7,588 bases of DNA, from positions 1 through 7,588 of the forward strand of contig JAUWOK010000049.1 in assembly GCA_030612165.1 (NCBI GenBank), given 5' to 3'. Under the pieces are notes generated by a model. It was not told the DNA's origin, did not search any database, and saw only the letters and a list, made by a program, of their open reading frames with translations. The DNA is from Dehalococcoidia bacterium (lineage in GTDB: Bacteria > Chloroflexota > Dehalococcoidia > GIF9 > AB-539-J10). Position numbers and translations under genes: made by a program. Below, one piece after another: positions 1 through 6,596 of the stretch; the first letter of the stretch is position 1, and each line of letters starts with the position of its first letter.

Positions 1-1
1 T

Positions 2-826
2 CAATCGGTAAAGAAAATCTTTGCCCCGGACATAGCCAGCGTTATGGGTATCAGGGAAGAAGGGCAAGTGCTGGTGCTGATTCACACCGGGTCCCGCGGA
101 TTCGGGCACCAGGTTTGCAGCGATTATTTACGTACCATGGAAGAAGCGGTATTGAAATACGGCATTGACCTGCCCGACCGTCAACTGGCCTGTGCTCCCA
201 TAGAATCAAAAGAGGGCAAAGACTATCTGGCAGCCATGGCCTGCGCGGCTAATTTCGCCTGGTGCAACCGGCAATGTATCACCCACTGGGTCAGGGAAAG
301 CTTCTCTGCGACTTTTGGCAAAAGCCCTCAGGAGATGGGCATGAAGCAAGTTTATGACGTGGCACACAACATCGCCAAGATAGAAGAACACGTGGTAGAT
401 GGACAAAAGCTCTCTCTTTGTGTCCACCGCAAAGGAGCCACCAGGGCCTTCCCTGCCGGGCACAGGGATATCCCCGAGAAGTACAGGAAGATAGGGCAGC
501 CTGTGCTCATTCCCGGTGATATGGGGCGGCGTTCCTTTGTTGCCGTGGGCACGGAGAAAGCAATGCGGGAAAGCTTTGGCTCTACCTGCCACGGGGCAGG
601 CAGGGTTATGAGCAGGGGCGCTGCCAAACGCGCTCTGCGAAGCAGGGATGTGCTCAAAGAGCTGGAGGAGAGAGGAATCGCCATCAAGACAGGCAGCATC
701 TCAGGCCTTGCCGAAGAAGCATCTCAAGCTTACAAAGATATCAGCCAGGTGATTGATGTGGTTCAACAGGCAGGCATATCACGCAGAGTGGTTATGGCTG
801 AACCCATGGGCGTTATCAAAGGGTAG
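2..826 (+). CDS. rtcB: RNA-splicing ligase RtcB, C-terminal part (5' end outside window)
   Basis: GTP- and Mn-dependent RNA ligase that joins 2',3'-cyclic phosphate (or 3'-phosphate) ends to 5'-OH ends in tRNA splicing or RNA repair; cytoplasmic. The frame is open from base 2, so an internal ATG at 44 is not the start. About 274 residues are present of a family usually 400-480 long; the N-terminal half, with the first metal-binding Cys/His, is missing. Visible family motifs in order are the HTGSRGFGHQ metal-site segment (about 77-106), DVAHNIAK with a metal-ligand His, VHRKGATRAFP, a GQPVLIPGDMG segment, and STCHGAGR, whose His (codon 590-592) corresponds to the guanylated histidine of characterised RtcB. 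The C-terminus closes with the family-typical GVIKG and a TAG stop. Every C-terminal motif is intact, so the gene looks functional. It converges on the sor gene with only 10 bases between. The partner archease is not visible. Confidence 0.96.
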   Translation, partial: QSVKKIFAPDIASVMGIREEGQVLVLIHTGSRGFGHQVCSDYLRTMEEAVLKYGIDLPDRQLACAPIESKEGKDYLAAMACAANFAWCNRQCITHWVRESFSATFGKSPQEMGMKQVYDVAHNIAKIEEHVVDGQKLSLCVHRKGATRAFPAGHRDIPEKYRKIGQPVLIPGDMGRRSFVAVGTEKAMRESFGSTCHGAGRVMSRGAAKRALRSRDVLKELEERGIAIKTGSISGLAEEASQAYKDISQVIDVVQQAGISRRVVMAEPMGVIKG

Positions 827-836
827 GCGTCGAATT

Positions 837-1184
837 TTAAACCTCCAGGCAATTCTCCCAGAGACCATGCACATTACAATAAGCGAGCGCGCAGAAAGCC
901 TTAAATTGCTCCGGCGGCACATGGAATCTGGCATTAGGGCTGGTATAAGAAGGAGCAAAGGCAGTACGCCCCAGGTCAATAACCTGCCCATTCTGCTTGA
1001 CACCATAAAGCTCTACCCATGCTATGTGATGCTCTGCTGTATTGGGATGCGGAGTTTCCTTGCCTACCACCACGCGAACAACATCCGCATTGCTCTCTCC
1101 TTTTCCTTTGCCTATTTCTATCATCGGCACATGTTTTTCCTTTCCTTCCGCCGTGCCACCCTTTAAAATATCAGCAAACTCCAT
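837..1184 (-). CDS. sor: Superoxide reductase, class II (neelaredoxin/desulfoferrodoxin family)
   Basis: Reduces superoxide to hydrogen peroxide without making oxygen, taking electrons typically from rubredoxin; a cytoplasmic defence of anaerobes. The product is 115 residues, matching single-iron class II enzymes; the N-terminal rubredoxin-like Cys4 domain of class I desulfoferrodoxin is absent. The mononuclear Fe(His)4(Cys) site is complete: H18 in EKHVP, H46 in GKETPHP, H52 in AEHH, then C103 and H106 in CNVHGLW. E16 and K17 match the Glu ligand and catalytic Lys described for Pyrococcus furiosus SOR. An in-frame start exists 11 codons upstream, but the ATG at 1184 is preferred: AGGAGGT lies 7 bases before it, and the family normally begins near this point. 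It is the last gene of the minus-strand operon, 34 bases after smsB. It lies beside no rubredoxin gene, so the electron donor must be encoded elsewhere. Confidence 0.95.
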   Translation of the reverse strand: MEFADILKGGTAEGKEKHVPMIEIGKGKGESNADVVRVVVGKETPHPNTAEHHIAWVELYGVKQNGQVIDLGRTAFAPSYTSPNARFHVPPEQFKAFCALAYCNVHGLWENCLEV

Positions 1185-1191
1185 TTTCCTT

Positions 1192-1198
1192 ACCTCCT
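1192..1198 (-). promoter_or_regulatory. Ribosome binding site that fixes the sor start
   Basis: AGGAGGT on the minus strand, 7 bases before the ATG at 1184. The alternative upstream start at 1217 would sit almost on the smsB stop and would place this perfect Shine-Dalgarno inside the coding sequence, so the shorter reading is chosen. Confidence 0.8.
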
Positions 1199-1218
1199 GC
1201 TCTCTTTGATTTTTCAAG

Positions 1219-2391
1219 TTACATCACATCCTGCTCGCTTGCCTGAACCGCACGTTCTATTTCAGCGCCGAGCACAGGCGGCAAACCCTCAATATCCACC
1301 CTGAGGAAACCCCTTACTATTGTAGCCGTGGCCTCTGTCCTGTTCAATCCCCTAGCCATGAGATATTCCACTTCCTCCTCGGCGATTTTGCCCACGGCAG
1401 CCTCATGAGACAAATCAATGCCGGCAACTGTGCCCCTGAGTTCAGGCACAGCATAAATGATTCCTCCTCCATCCAGAATCAAGCCACGGCACTCCAGATG
1501 TCCCTTCACTTCAGGAGCGTTGCCCTCTATATAACCCCGTGCCGTAATGTTACCTCCCGTCGTTATTGCCCGGGAAATAATCTCAGTTCTGGCCCCTTCC
1601 GCATTAAGAAAAACTTTGGAGCCAACGTCCATCTCCGACCCGGGGGTAGCGATCAGGATGCTGTTAAATCTGGCAGTGGCGTTTTTCCCCACGCACCAGG
1701 CGGCAGGATACATCTGTAATGAGCGCACAGGTTTCAACAGCACATAATTGCTCAAAAACAATCCGTCCTCTTCCACAATAACTCCTGTGCGGGGGCGAAC
1801 CACTACCCCGGGATCCCACCTGTGTATCATAGTGAAAGTTACCCTCGCTCCCTTTTTGATATAAAACTCGGACACCCCCAGATGCGCTCCCCCCTCTTTT
1901 TCGACAGAAGAAGCACAACCCGTGATGATATGAAGCTCAGACCCTTCTTCTGCAATGACTATATTGTGAACATCCTGAACCGACTCACCTTTAGTCATAT
2001 AAAGACAGGACTGCACAGGATATTCTGTTTTCACACCGGGCAACGCCCTGATAAAATAGCCATTACCCTGCTTCGCCTCTACATGAGCTGTATATTTATC
2101 ACTATCCTTGCATACAGCTTTCCAGAGATAATCAGAGAGCCATGCATATTTCTCCAGCCCCTGCCGGATCGTCATCACCTCCACACCCTTCTGGGTGGCA
2201 CAGGTGTGGACAGGAGTATTGTCCATCTGGAGAAAGGTCCCGGACCTCTGGTTCTCACTATCCAGAACAATCCCTACTTCCAGCATTCTTGCTTTATCTT
2301 CAGGAGAAAGAGTTGACAGGTCGTCCAGATAAGGCAACTCCTTGTCGGCACTGGCATAACTATCTAGATTTATATCCTGCATATAGCACAC
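1219..2391 (-). CDS. smsB: SmsB/SufB-SufD family Fe-S cluster assembly scaffold protein
   Basis: Scaffold partner of the SufC-type ATPase; the SufB/SufD fold is a right-handed beta-helix on which Fe-S clusters are built. At 390 residues it is shorter than SufB (about 470-495) and fits the single SufBD-like protein of the minimal SmsCB system of archaea and anaerobes. C301 in the ECRGLIL segment aligns with the acceptor cysteine of E. coli SufB (C405). The SHEAAVGKI segment at 328-336, with H329-E330, matches the conserved SufB EHEATTSKI region, followed by the conserved YLMARGL and ATIVRGF stretches. These residues argue for a cluster-building SufB-like role rather than a degenerate SufD. The start is GTG at 2391, with AGAGGGG 9 bases upstream; an ATG three codons later (2382) is possible but too far from that site. 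The gene overlaps the end of smsC by 22 bases, implying translational coupling. No SufS, SufU or second SufBD gene is nearby. Confidence 0.93.
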   Translation of the reverse strand: MCYMQDINLDSYASADKELPYLDDLSTLSPEDKARMLEVGIVLDSENQRSGTFLQMDNTPVHTCATQKGVEVMTIRQGLEKYAWLSDYLWKAVCKDSDKYTAHVEAKQGNGYFIRALPGVKTEYPVQSCLYMTKGESVQDVHNIVIAEEGSELHIITGCASSVEKEGGAHLGVSEFYIKKGARVTFTMIHRWDPGVVVRPRTGVIVEEDGLFLSNYVLLKPVRSLQMYPAAWCVGKNATARFNSILIATPGSEMDVGSKVFLNAEGARTEIISRAITTGGNITARGYIEGNAPEVKGHLECRGLILDGGGIIYAVPELRGTVAGIDLSHEAAVGKIAEEEVEYLMARGLNRTEATATIVRGFLRVDIEGLPPVLGAEIERAVQASEQDVM

Positions 2392-3104
2392 TCACTATAA
2401 CCCCTCTCTTTGATGGTTCTCAGTATTTCATGAGGGTCCCCTTCGCAAACAATCCGTCCTTTTAACATGACGTAGCCTGTACGGGCGTTAACATAATCCA
2501 GAATATGCCCGGTATGCGTGATAATAAGGCCCATTGCCCTGCGGTCGCGTATCGGGCAATCTTTCCCTAAAATCTCGTTAAGCAGTTTGCCTATCAGCGC
2601 TATATTAACCAGGTCAACCCCGGATTCCGGCTCATCCAGTAAGGTTAATAATGGCTTTTGCGCCAGCAACTGCATCAATTCCGAACGCTTGATCTCGCCT
2701 CCGGAAAACCCATAATTAATCTCCCTTTCCAGAAAGTGCTCCAAATCCGCTTTCTCCATCATCTGCCGAATATTTTCTTCATTCGCCCTTTCACTAAGGC
2801 AAGCGGTCACCATATCGCGCATCGTTACTCCTCGCACCACGGGCGGGCGCTGAAAAGACATGCCCATCCCCAGACGAGCTCGCTCATCCAGGGGTAGGCT
2901 GGTTACATTCTTACCGTTAAAGAGAATCTTGCCCTTAAGTACTTTATACCGGGGGAAACCCATTATTGTCATCAGCAAAGTAGTTTTACCACTGCCATTA
3001 GGCCCGAAGAGGACATGCGTTTCCCCTGTGTTGATTGTCATATTTACATCGTGCAGAATTTCCACTTTGCCCACTGCCACGGTCAGATGTTTAATTTCCA
3101 GCAT
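2370..3104 (-). CDS. smsC: SmsC/SufC Fe-S cluster assembly ATPase (ABC-type)
   Basis: Soluble ABC ATPase that binds SufB/SmsB and drives the conformational change for cluster assembly; it is not a membrane transporter. The product has 244 residues. Visible motifs are Walker A GPNGSGKTT (34-42), Q-loop Gln85, signature FSGGEIKR (133-140; SGGE is typical of SufC), Walker B LLTLLDEPE (152-160), D-loop SGVD and H-loop His197 in LIITHTGH. Between Walker B and the H-loop is a basic segment, KDCPIRDRRAMG, of a kind I recall from archaeal/anaerobic SufC-like proteins. The C-terminus ends in a CxxC (C239, C242). The ATG at 3104 is chosen over an in-frame start 10 codons upstream because AGGAG lies 5 bases before it and the homologous domain begins at this Met. 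It follows cimA by 31 bases and overlaps smsB by 22 bases. Classical SufC is the alternative name; the partner and residue pattern favour the two-component SMS type. Confidence 0.95.
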   Translation of the reverse strand: MLEIKHLTVAVGKVEILHDVNMTINTGETHVLFGPNGSGKTTLLMTIMGFPRYKVLKGKILFNGKNVTSLPLDERARLGMGMSFQRPPVVRGVTMRDMVTACLSERANEENIRQMMEKADLEHFLEREINYGFSGGEIKRSELMQLLAQKPLLTLLDEPESGVDLVNIALIGKLLNEILGKDCPIRDRRAMGLIITHTGHILDYVNARTGYVMLKGRIVCEGDPHEILRTIKERGYSECAICRI

Positions 3105-3109
3105 ATCTT

Positions 3110-3114
3110 CTCCT
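3110..3114 (-). promoter_or_regulatory. Ribosome binding site that fixes the smsC start
   Basis: AGGAG on the minus strand, 5 bases before the ATG at 3104. It supports this start over the earlier in-frame one at 3134, which would overlap the cimA stop region and add ten residues unlike the family. Confidence 0.7.
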
Positions 3115-3135
3115 GCTCGCAATACCGGGGGCAAA

Positions 3136-4731
3136 CTACCGCCTCACCGTATCATGTTTGACCAACCAATATTCAAAACTATCAACCAGAGCCAACCAGC
3201 TGGCCTCAATTATGTTCGTTGAACTACCCACAGTTCTCCATCTTTCCTTACCATCACTGGATTCAATAAGCACCCGCACCTGTGAAGCAGTGCCTGCAGT
3301 TTCTTCCAGTATCCGCACTTTATAATCAGTAAGCGTTACACTGGCCAGGTCAGGATAGAACTGGATCAAGGCTTTGCGCAAAGCCTTGTCAAGCGCATTA
3401 ACCGGCCCATCTCCTCCAGCGGCCGTATGTACCACTTCGCCATCTACCTTGATCTTGATGGTAGCTTCCGCCGCAGATTCGTCTTCACTTCCCTTTACTG
3501 ATAAGCGGCGGCGCTTCTCCACCACCACCATAAAATCAACCAGTTCAAATGGCGGGCAATAACCATCCTGGACACGATAGAGAAGTAAATCAAAGGAGGC
3601 TTCGGCGCTGCCATACTGAAAACCCTGGTTTTCCAGGAACTTGATGTGCTCCAATATCTGGCGAGACTGTTTTGGGGTAGGTGGAAGGGGCACTCCCCTT
3701 TCCTTTGCTTTATAAATAATATTCCCCACTCCTGAAAGTTCCGAGACAGACACGCGCCGGGAATTACCTACCAAAAGGGGATCAACGTGTTGATAGCTAT
3801 GTTCCCACTTCAACATACCTGCCACATGCATGCCAGCTTTATGGGCAAAAGCGTTAGTCCCCACATAAGGAAGCCCTGCATGATGAGGCAAGTTTGCCAG
3901 CTCCGATATATAACGAGATACTTCTGTAATTCTCTGCAGTTGTTCGCTGCTGACACAGTTAATTCCCATTTTAATTTTCAAATTGGGAATAATTGAGCAC
4001 ATATTAGCGTTCCCACACCGCTCTCCATAACCATTAATAGTGCCATGAACCTGCTTGACTCCCGCCTGGACAGCAATCAGAGAATTGGCTACAGCCAATC
4101 CTGCGTCGTTATGCGCATGAATACCTAAAGGAGAAGTTATTATTTTCTGTACCGCGGCGATCGTCCCCACCAGATTCTGGGGCAAAGTGCCACCGTTGGT
4201 GTCACAAAGAATCACGCGTTCCACACCAGCCCCGATGGCACAAAGCAGCGTCTCCAGGCTATATTCCGGATTGGCTTTATAACCGTCAAAGAAATGTTCC
4301 GCATCAAAGAAAACTCTCCGCCCTCTGTCTTTGAGATAAGCTACAGATTCTTTAATCATTGCCAGGTTTTCTGCCAAAGTCGCTCTCAGCACTCGTGTTA
4401 CATGTTCATCCCAACACTTACCCACGATAGTAATCACTTCTGTTTCAGCTTCAAGCAACCATCTGAGATAATCGTCATTCTCCACACTGTTCCCGTGTCG
4501 CCTGGTGCTGCCAAACGCAACCAATCTAGCATTTGATAATTGCAGGCTTCGCGCTTTTTCGAAGAACTCAGTATCTTTGGGATTAGATCCAGGCCAACCT
4601 CCTTCAATAAAGTCAATCCCGATACTGTCCAATTCTCGGACGATCTTTAACTTATCTTCAACAGAGAAAGAAATTCCTTCCTGCTGAGCACCATCTCTTA
4701 ATGTAGTATCATAAAGCTCAACCTGTAACAC
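3136..4731 (-). CDS. cimA: (R)-citramalate synthase
   Basis: Condenses pyruvate with acetyl-CoA to (R)-citramalate, the first step of the threonine-independent route to isoleucine. The product is 531 residues, right for the CimA subfamily. The N-terminal TIM barrel of the DRE-metallolyase (isopropylmalate/homocitrate synthase) family carries R12-D13 in LRDGAQQEG, H205 and H207 in IHAHND (divalent metal), and the GTINGYGERCGN segment at 230-241. A linker domain follows, then a C-terminal LeuA-type allosteric dimer domain from about residue 415. The DGAQQEGISFSVEDK opening, FDAEHFFDGYK (142-152) and length separate it from 2-isopropylmalate synthase, whose motifs differ. The C-terminal domain implies feedback control, by isoleucine in characterised CimA; this is inferred. 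The start is GTG at 4731, 6 bases after the leuB stop, with AAGGAG inside the leuB end. Its neighbours leuD and leuB encode the enzymes that process citramalate further. Confidence 0.95.
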   Translation of the reverse strand: MLQVELYDTTLRDGAQQEGISFSVEDKLKIVRELDSIGIDFIEGGWPGSNPKDTEFFEKARSLQLSNARLVAFGSTRRHGNSVENDDYLRWLLEAETEVITIVGKCWDEHVTRVLRATLAENLAMIKESVAYLKDRGRRVFFDAEHFFDGYKANPEYSLETLLCAIGAGVERVILCDTNGGTLPQNLVGTIAAVQKIITSPLGIHAHNDAGLAVANSLIAVQAGVKQVHGTINGYGERCGNANMCSIIPNLKIKMGINCVSSEQLQRITEVSRYISELANLPHHAGLPYVGTNAFAHKAGMHVAGMLKWEHSYQHVDPLLVGNSRRVSVSELSGVGNIIYKAKERGVPLPPTPKQSRQILEHIKFLENQGFQYGSAEASFDLLLYRVQDGYCPPFELVDFMVVVEKRRRLSVKGSEDESAAEATIKIKVDGEVVHTAAGGDGPVNALDKALRKALIQFYPDLASVTLTDYKVRILEETAGTASQVRVLIESSDGKERWRTVGSSTNIIEASWLALVDSFEYWLVKHDTVRR

Positions 4732-4737
4732 CAGCTT

Positions 4738-5832
4738 TTATACTCCTTCTGCCACCTTGCAAGCAATTAAATCACCCATTTCTCTGGTTCCCGTACGAAT
4801 CTTGCCTGAAGCCATGATATCCTCAGTCCTGTAGCCCTCATCCAGAACATTTGTTACGGCTTTCTCCACGGCTTCAGCTTCCGTCTCCAGCGCGAAGGAA
4901 TAACGAAGCATCATAGCCATGCTGAGAATAGTAGCAACAGGATTGGCTGTATTTCGCCCAGCGATACTCGGCGCACTACCGTGAATCGGTTCATACATGC
5001 CGAATGTTTTTCCCCGGGGAGTTTTCGCCAGACTGGCCGAAGGCAGCATCCCCATAGAGCCAGCCAGCACCGAGGCTTCATCGGTAAGAATGTCGCCAAA
5101 CATATTTCCCATCACCAATACATCAAAATCGGCGGGACATTGAATAAGCTGCATGGCACAAGCATCAACCAGCATATGCCGGATTTCCACCTCTGGATAA
5201 TCAACAGAAACTTCCTGTGCAACCTGGCGCCACAAGCGTGACGATTGCAAAACATTGGCCTTATCTACCGAAACCAGTTTCTTACGGCGAGAGCGAGCCA
5301 GCTCAAACCCAACCCGCAAAATACGCTCAATTTCCTGTTCTGAATAGATCATGGTATCCACTCCCCACCTACCCTCCGTAGTGCGCCATTGCTTCTTCGG
5401 TTGACCAAAATAAATCCCCCCGGTTAGTTCACGCACTACTACCATATCAACGCCCTGCACCACTTCTGCTTTAAGGGGACTTGCGTCTTCCAGCATGGGC
5501 AGAACTTTTACCGGACGCAAATTGGCAAACAACCCTAAACCTTTTCGCAAAGACAGTAACCCATCTTCAGGATGAACCGCAGCCTGCGGATCATCCCACT
5601 TAGGCCCACCTACCGCACCCAGCAATACAGCATCACACTCCTTACACATGTTCAGGGTGTCCTCGCTCAAGGCTATACCCAAAGTATCTATAGAAACTCC
5701 CCCGATTAATCCATCGTGAAAACAAAATCCGTGCCCGAATTTCGTACTTACAGCTTGTAAAACTTTCATCGTCTCCGCTATGACTTCGGGACCGATACCG
5801 TCACCACGTAAAACCGCTATGTCAAATTTCAT
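4738..5832 (-). CDS. leuB: 3-isopropylmalate dehydrogenase
   Basis: Oxidatively decarboxylates 3-isopropylmalate in leucine synthesis and, in citramalate users, erythro-3-methylmalate to 2-oxobutyrate. The product is a full-length 364 residues. It shows the RGDGIGPE start, [13 protein letters not shown] (95-107, with substrate-binding arginines), [10 protein letters not shown] (134-143, Arg134 and Tyr141), K191 in VDKANVL, D223, and [12 protein letters not shown] (243-254) with the metal-binding aspartates D247 and D251. The adenosine-binding loop reads [15 protein letters not shown] (284-298). Most family members have Asp where Ser289 stands; in Thermus LeuB that Asp contacts the ribose of NAD and sets cofactor choice. 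The rest of the loop and the C-terminus look normal. The gene lies 43 bases after leuD, with an AAGGA site before its ATG, and 6 bases before cimA. Confidence 0.97.
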   Translation of the reverse strand: MKFDIAVLRGDGIGPEVIAETMKVLQAVSTKFGHGFCFHDGLIGGVSIDTLGIALSEDTLNMCKECDAVLLGAVGGPKWDDPQAAVHPEDGLLSLRKGLGLFANLRPVKVLPMLEDASPLKAEVVQGVDMVVVRELTGGIYFGQPKKQWRTTEGRWGVDTMIYSEQEIERILRVGFELARSRRKKLVSVDKANVLQSSRLWRQVAQEVSVDYPEVEIRHMLVDACAMQLIQCPADFDVLVMGNMFGDILTDEASVLAGSMGMLPSASLAKTPRGKTFGMYEPIHGSAPSIAGRNTANPVATILSMAMMLRYSFALETEAEAVEKAVTNVLDEGYRTEDIMASGKIRTGTREMGDLIACKVAEGV

Positions 5833-5875
5833 CTATATAATTCCTTCACTTTGCGCACTGTCCACCAGTTTGTTC

Positions 5876-6367
5876 TCAGCGGGACAAATTCTTTTTTGTA
5901 TGATTGATAAGTCCCCCCGATGCAACAATTTCCCTCATAAATTCCGGGTAAGCAGCAACCTTAAACGATCTCCCTTTAGTTACATTGCTGATCATCCCTT
6001 CTACCAGGTCAATTTCCAAAATATCTCCATCCTCAGTTTTCTTCACCATTTCGCCACATTCCAGGAGAGGCAAACCGATATTGATAGCATTGCGGAAGAA
6101 AATGCGGGCAAAACTTTGAGCAATCACGCAGGAGACACCGCTGGCTTTTATGGCAAGGGGCGCATGTTCACGGGACGAACCACAACCAAAATTCGTTGTG
6201 GCGACAATAATATCGCCTTGCTTAACCTTACCGGCAAAATCCAGCGAGATATCCTCCATGCAATGCTTCGCCAGCTCCTCGGGTTCAATCATATTCAAGT
6301 ACCGCGCAGGAATAATTGCGTCGGTATCGACGTTAGCGCCGAACTTATGAACTATCCCTTGTAACAT
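5876..6367 (-). CDS. leuD: 3-isopropylmalate dehydratase, small subunit
   Basis: Small swivelling subunit of isopropylmalate isomerase. With LeuC, which carries the [4Fe-4S] cluster, it interconverts 2- and 3-isopropylmalate and can also convert citramalate through citraconate to methylmalate. At 163 residues it belongs to the short archaeal/clostridial LeuD type rather than the roughly 200-residue proteobacterial form. Motifs are [12 protein letters not shown] (14-25), ELAKHCMED (31-39) and the signature [16 protein letters not shown] (59-74). The specificity loop reads YLNM at 23-26, where clostridial LeuD proteins I recall usually read YLNT. The ATG at 6367 has GGAAGGGGG ending 9 bases upstream. 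It is the first gene of the operon; no leuC precedes it. The stop of a tiny upstream ORF overlaps its start as TGATG, suggesting possible coupling. Confidence 0.95.
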   Translation of the reverse strand: MLQGIVHKFGANVDTDAIIPARYLNMIEPEELAKHCMEDISLDFAGKVKQGDIIVATTNFGCGSSREHAPLAIKASGVSCVIAQSFARIFFRNAINIGLPLLECGEMVKKTEDGDILEIDLVEGMISNVTKGRSFKVAAYPEFMREIVASGGLINHTKKNLSR

Positions 6368-6462
6368 CAGCTTATACCCCCTTCCAAAACCTCGGGCTCC
6401 TTAAGTTTTTCATAAATTATCACCCCTCGCTTCACGGTTGTATAAAGATTTCCTCCTGGCAT
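6367..6462 (-). other. Possible 31-codon ORF translationally coupled to leuD (unrecognised)
   Basis: An ATG at 6462 opens 31 codons (beginning MPGGNLYTTVKRG) whose TGA overlaps the leuD ATG as TGATG. The frame stays open further upstream, to a TGA near 6511, so a longer form from a TTG is conceivable. No Shine-Dalgarno precedes the ATG. The peptide has no run of Leu, Ile or Val, so it does not look like an attenuator leader. I do not recognise it, and it does not resemble a LeuC C-terminus. It may be chance. Confidence 0.2.
6372..6413 (-). other. Possible 13-codon leader ORF before leuD
   Basis: An ATG at 6413 is preceded by GAGGGG at 9 bases and opens a 13-residue peptide, [13 protein letters not shown], ending in TAA 4 bases before the leuD ATG. 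It overlaps the 31-codon ORF in another frame, so at most one is likely to be used. Branched-chain residues are few, which argues against classical leucine attenuation. Its value would be in loading ribosomes next to leuD. Confidence 0.2.
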
Positions 6463-6480
6463 TGTTTGCTGATAGTAGTA

Positions 6481-6509
6481 ATTTAACCATTCTTGCAATT
6501 CATTAGCAA
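6481..6509 (-). promoter_or_regulatory. Candidate sigma-A promoter for the leuD operon
   Basis: On the minus strand TTGCTA (6509-6504) and TTAAAT (6486-6481) are separated by 17 bases, matching 4 of 6 consensus bases each. Transcription would start near 6474, about 107 bases before leuD. A second TTGGCA (6580-6575) with a weak -10 lies further up. This is a pattern match only. Confidence 0.35.
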
Positions 6510-6518
6510 CTCAGCCCT

Positions 6519-6529
6519 GCAAAATTTGC
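6519..6529. repeat. Short palindrome at the divergent promoter region
   Basis: GCAAAATTTGC is an 11-base palindrome with one central base. It overlaps the plus-strand -35 and lies about 10 bases upstream of the minus-strand -35, and CTCAG occurs on both sides of it (6510-6514 and 6529-6533). It sits where an operator shared by both directions would be expected, but it is short and AT-rich enough to be chance. Confidence 0.25.
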
Positions 6530-6554
6530 TCAGTCTTCGTTCACGATATATACT
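6526..6554 (+). promoter_or_regulatory. Candidate sigma-A promoter for the zinc-finger/fmdB pair
   Basis: TTGCTC (6526-6531), a 17-base spacer and TATACT (6549-6554; 5 of 6 consensus) give a good housekeeping-type promoter. The start would fall near 6561, leaving a leader of about 36 bases containing GGGAGG 6 bases before the ATG at 6597. The -35 lies close to the divergent -35 of the leuD promoter candidate. Confidence 0.5.
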
Positions 6555-6596
6555 TAGCAAATAAAAAGAGAGAGTGCCAAAAATGGGAGGTAATCA

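Noticed and set aside
206..592. Minus-strand open frame of 128 codons inside rtcB
   Set aside because: Shadow of the conserved RtcB frame; no motif and no upstream signal.
753..1166. Plus-strand open frame of 137 codons over the rtcB end and sor
   Set aside because: It crosses two well-supported genes, one of them antisense, and its product resembles no family.
1200..1216. Hairpin TTGA-AAAA-TCAA between smsB and sor
   Set aside because: A four-pair AT-rich stem with no T-run; unlikely to stop transcription or to matter.
1822..2316. Open frame of 164 codons on the plus strand, opposite smsB
   Set aside because: Antisense shadow of a conserved gene, with no ribosome binding site or recognisable motif.
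5780..6364. Open frame of 194 codons on the plus strand, opposite leuD and the start of leuB
   Set aside because: It lies wholly antisense to two genes with clear family motifs, has no family motif of its own, and its product reads as a random Ser/Phe/Ile-rich sequence.
6368..6500. T-box riboswitch or leucine attenuator before leuD
   Set aside because: No T-box core (a GNUGGNACCGCG-like element) and no run of Leu, Ile or Val codons; no terminator hairpin with a T-run was found in the leader.
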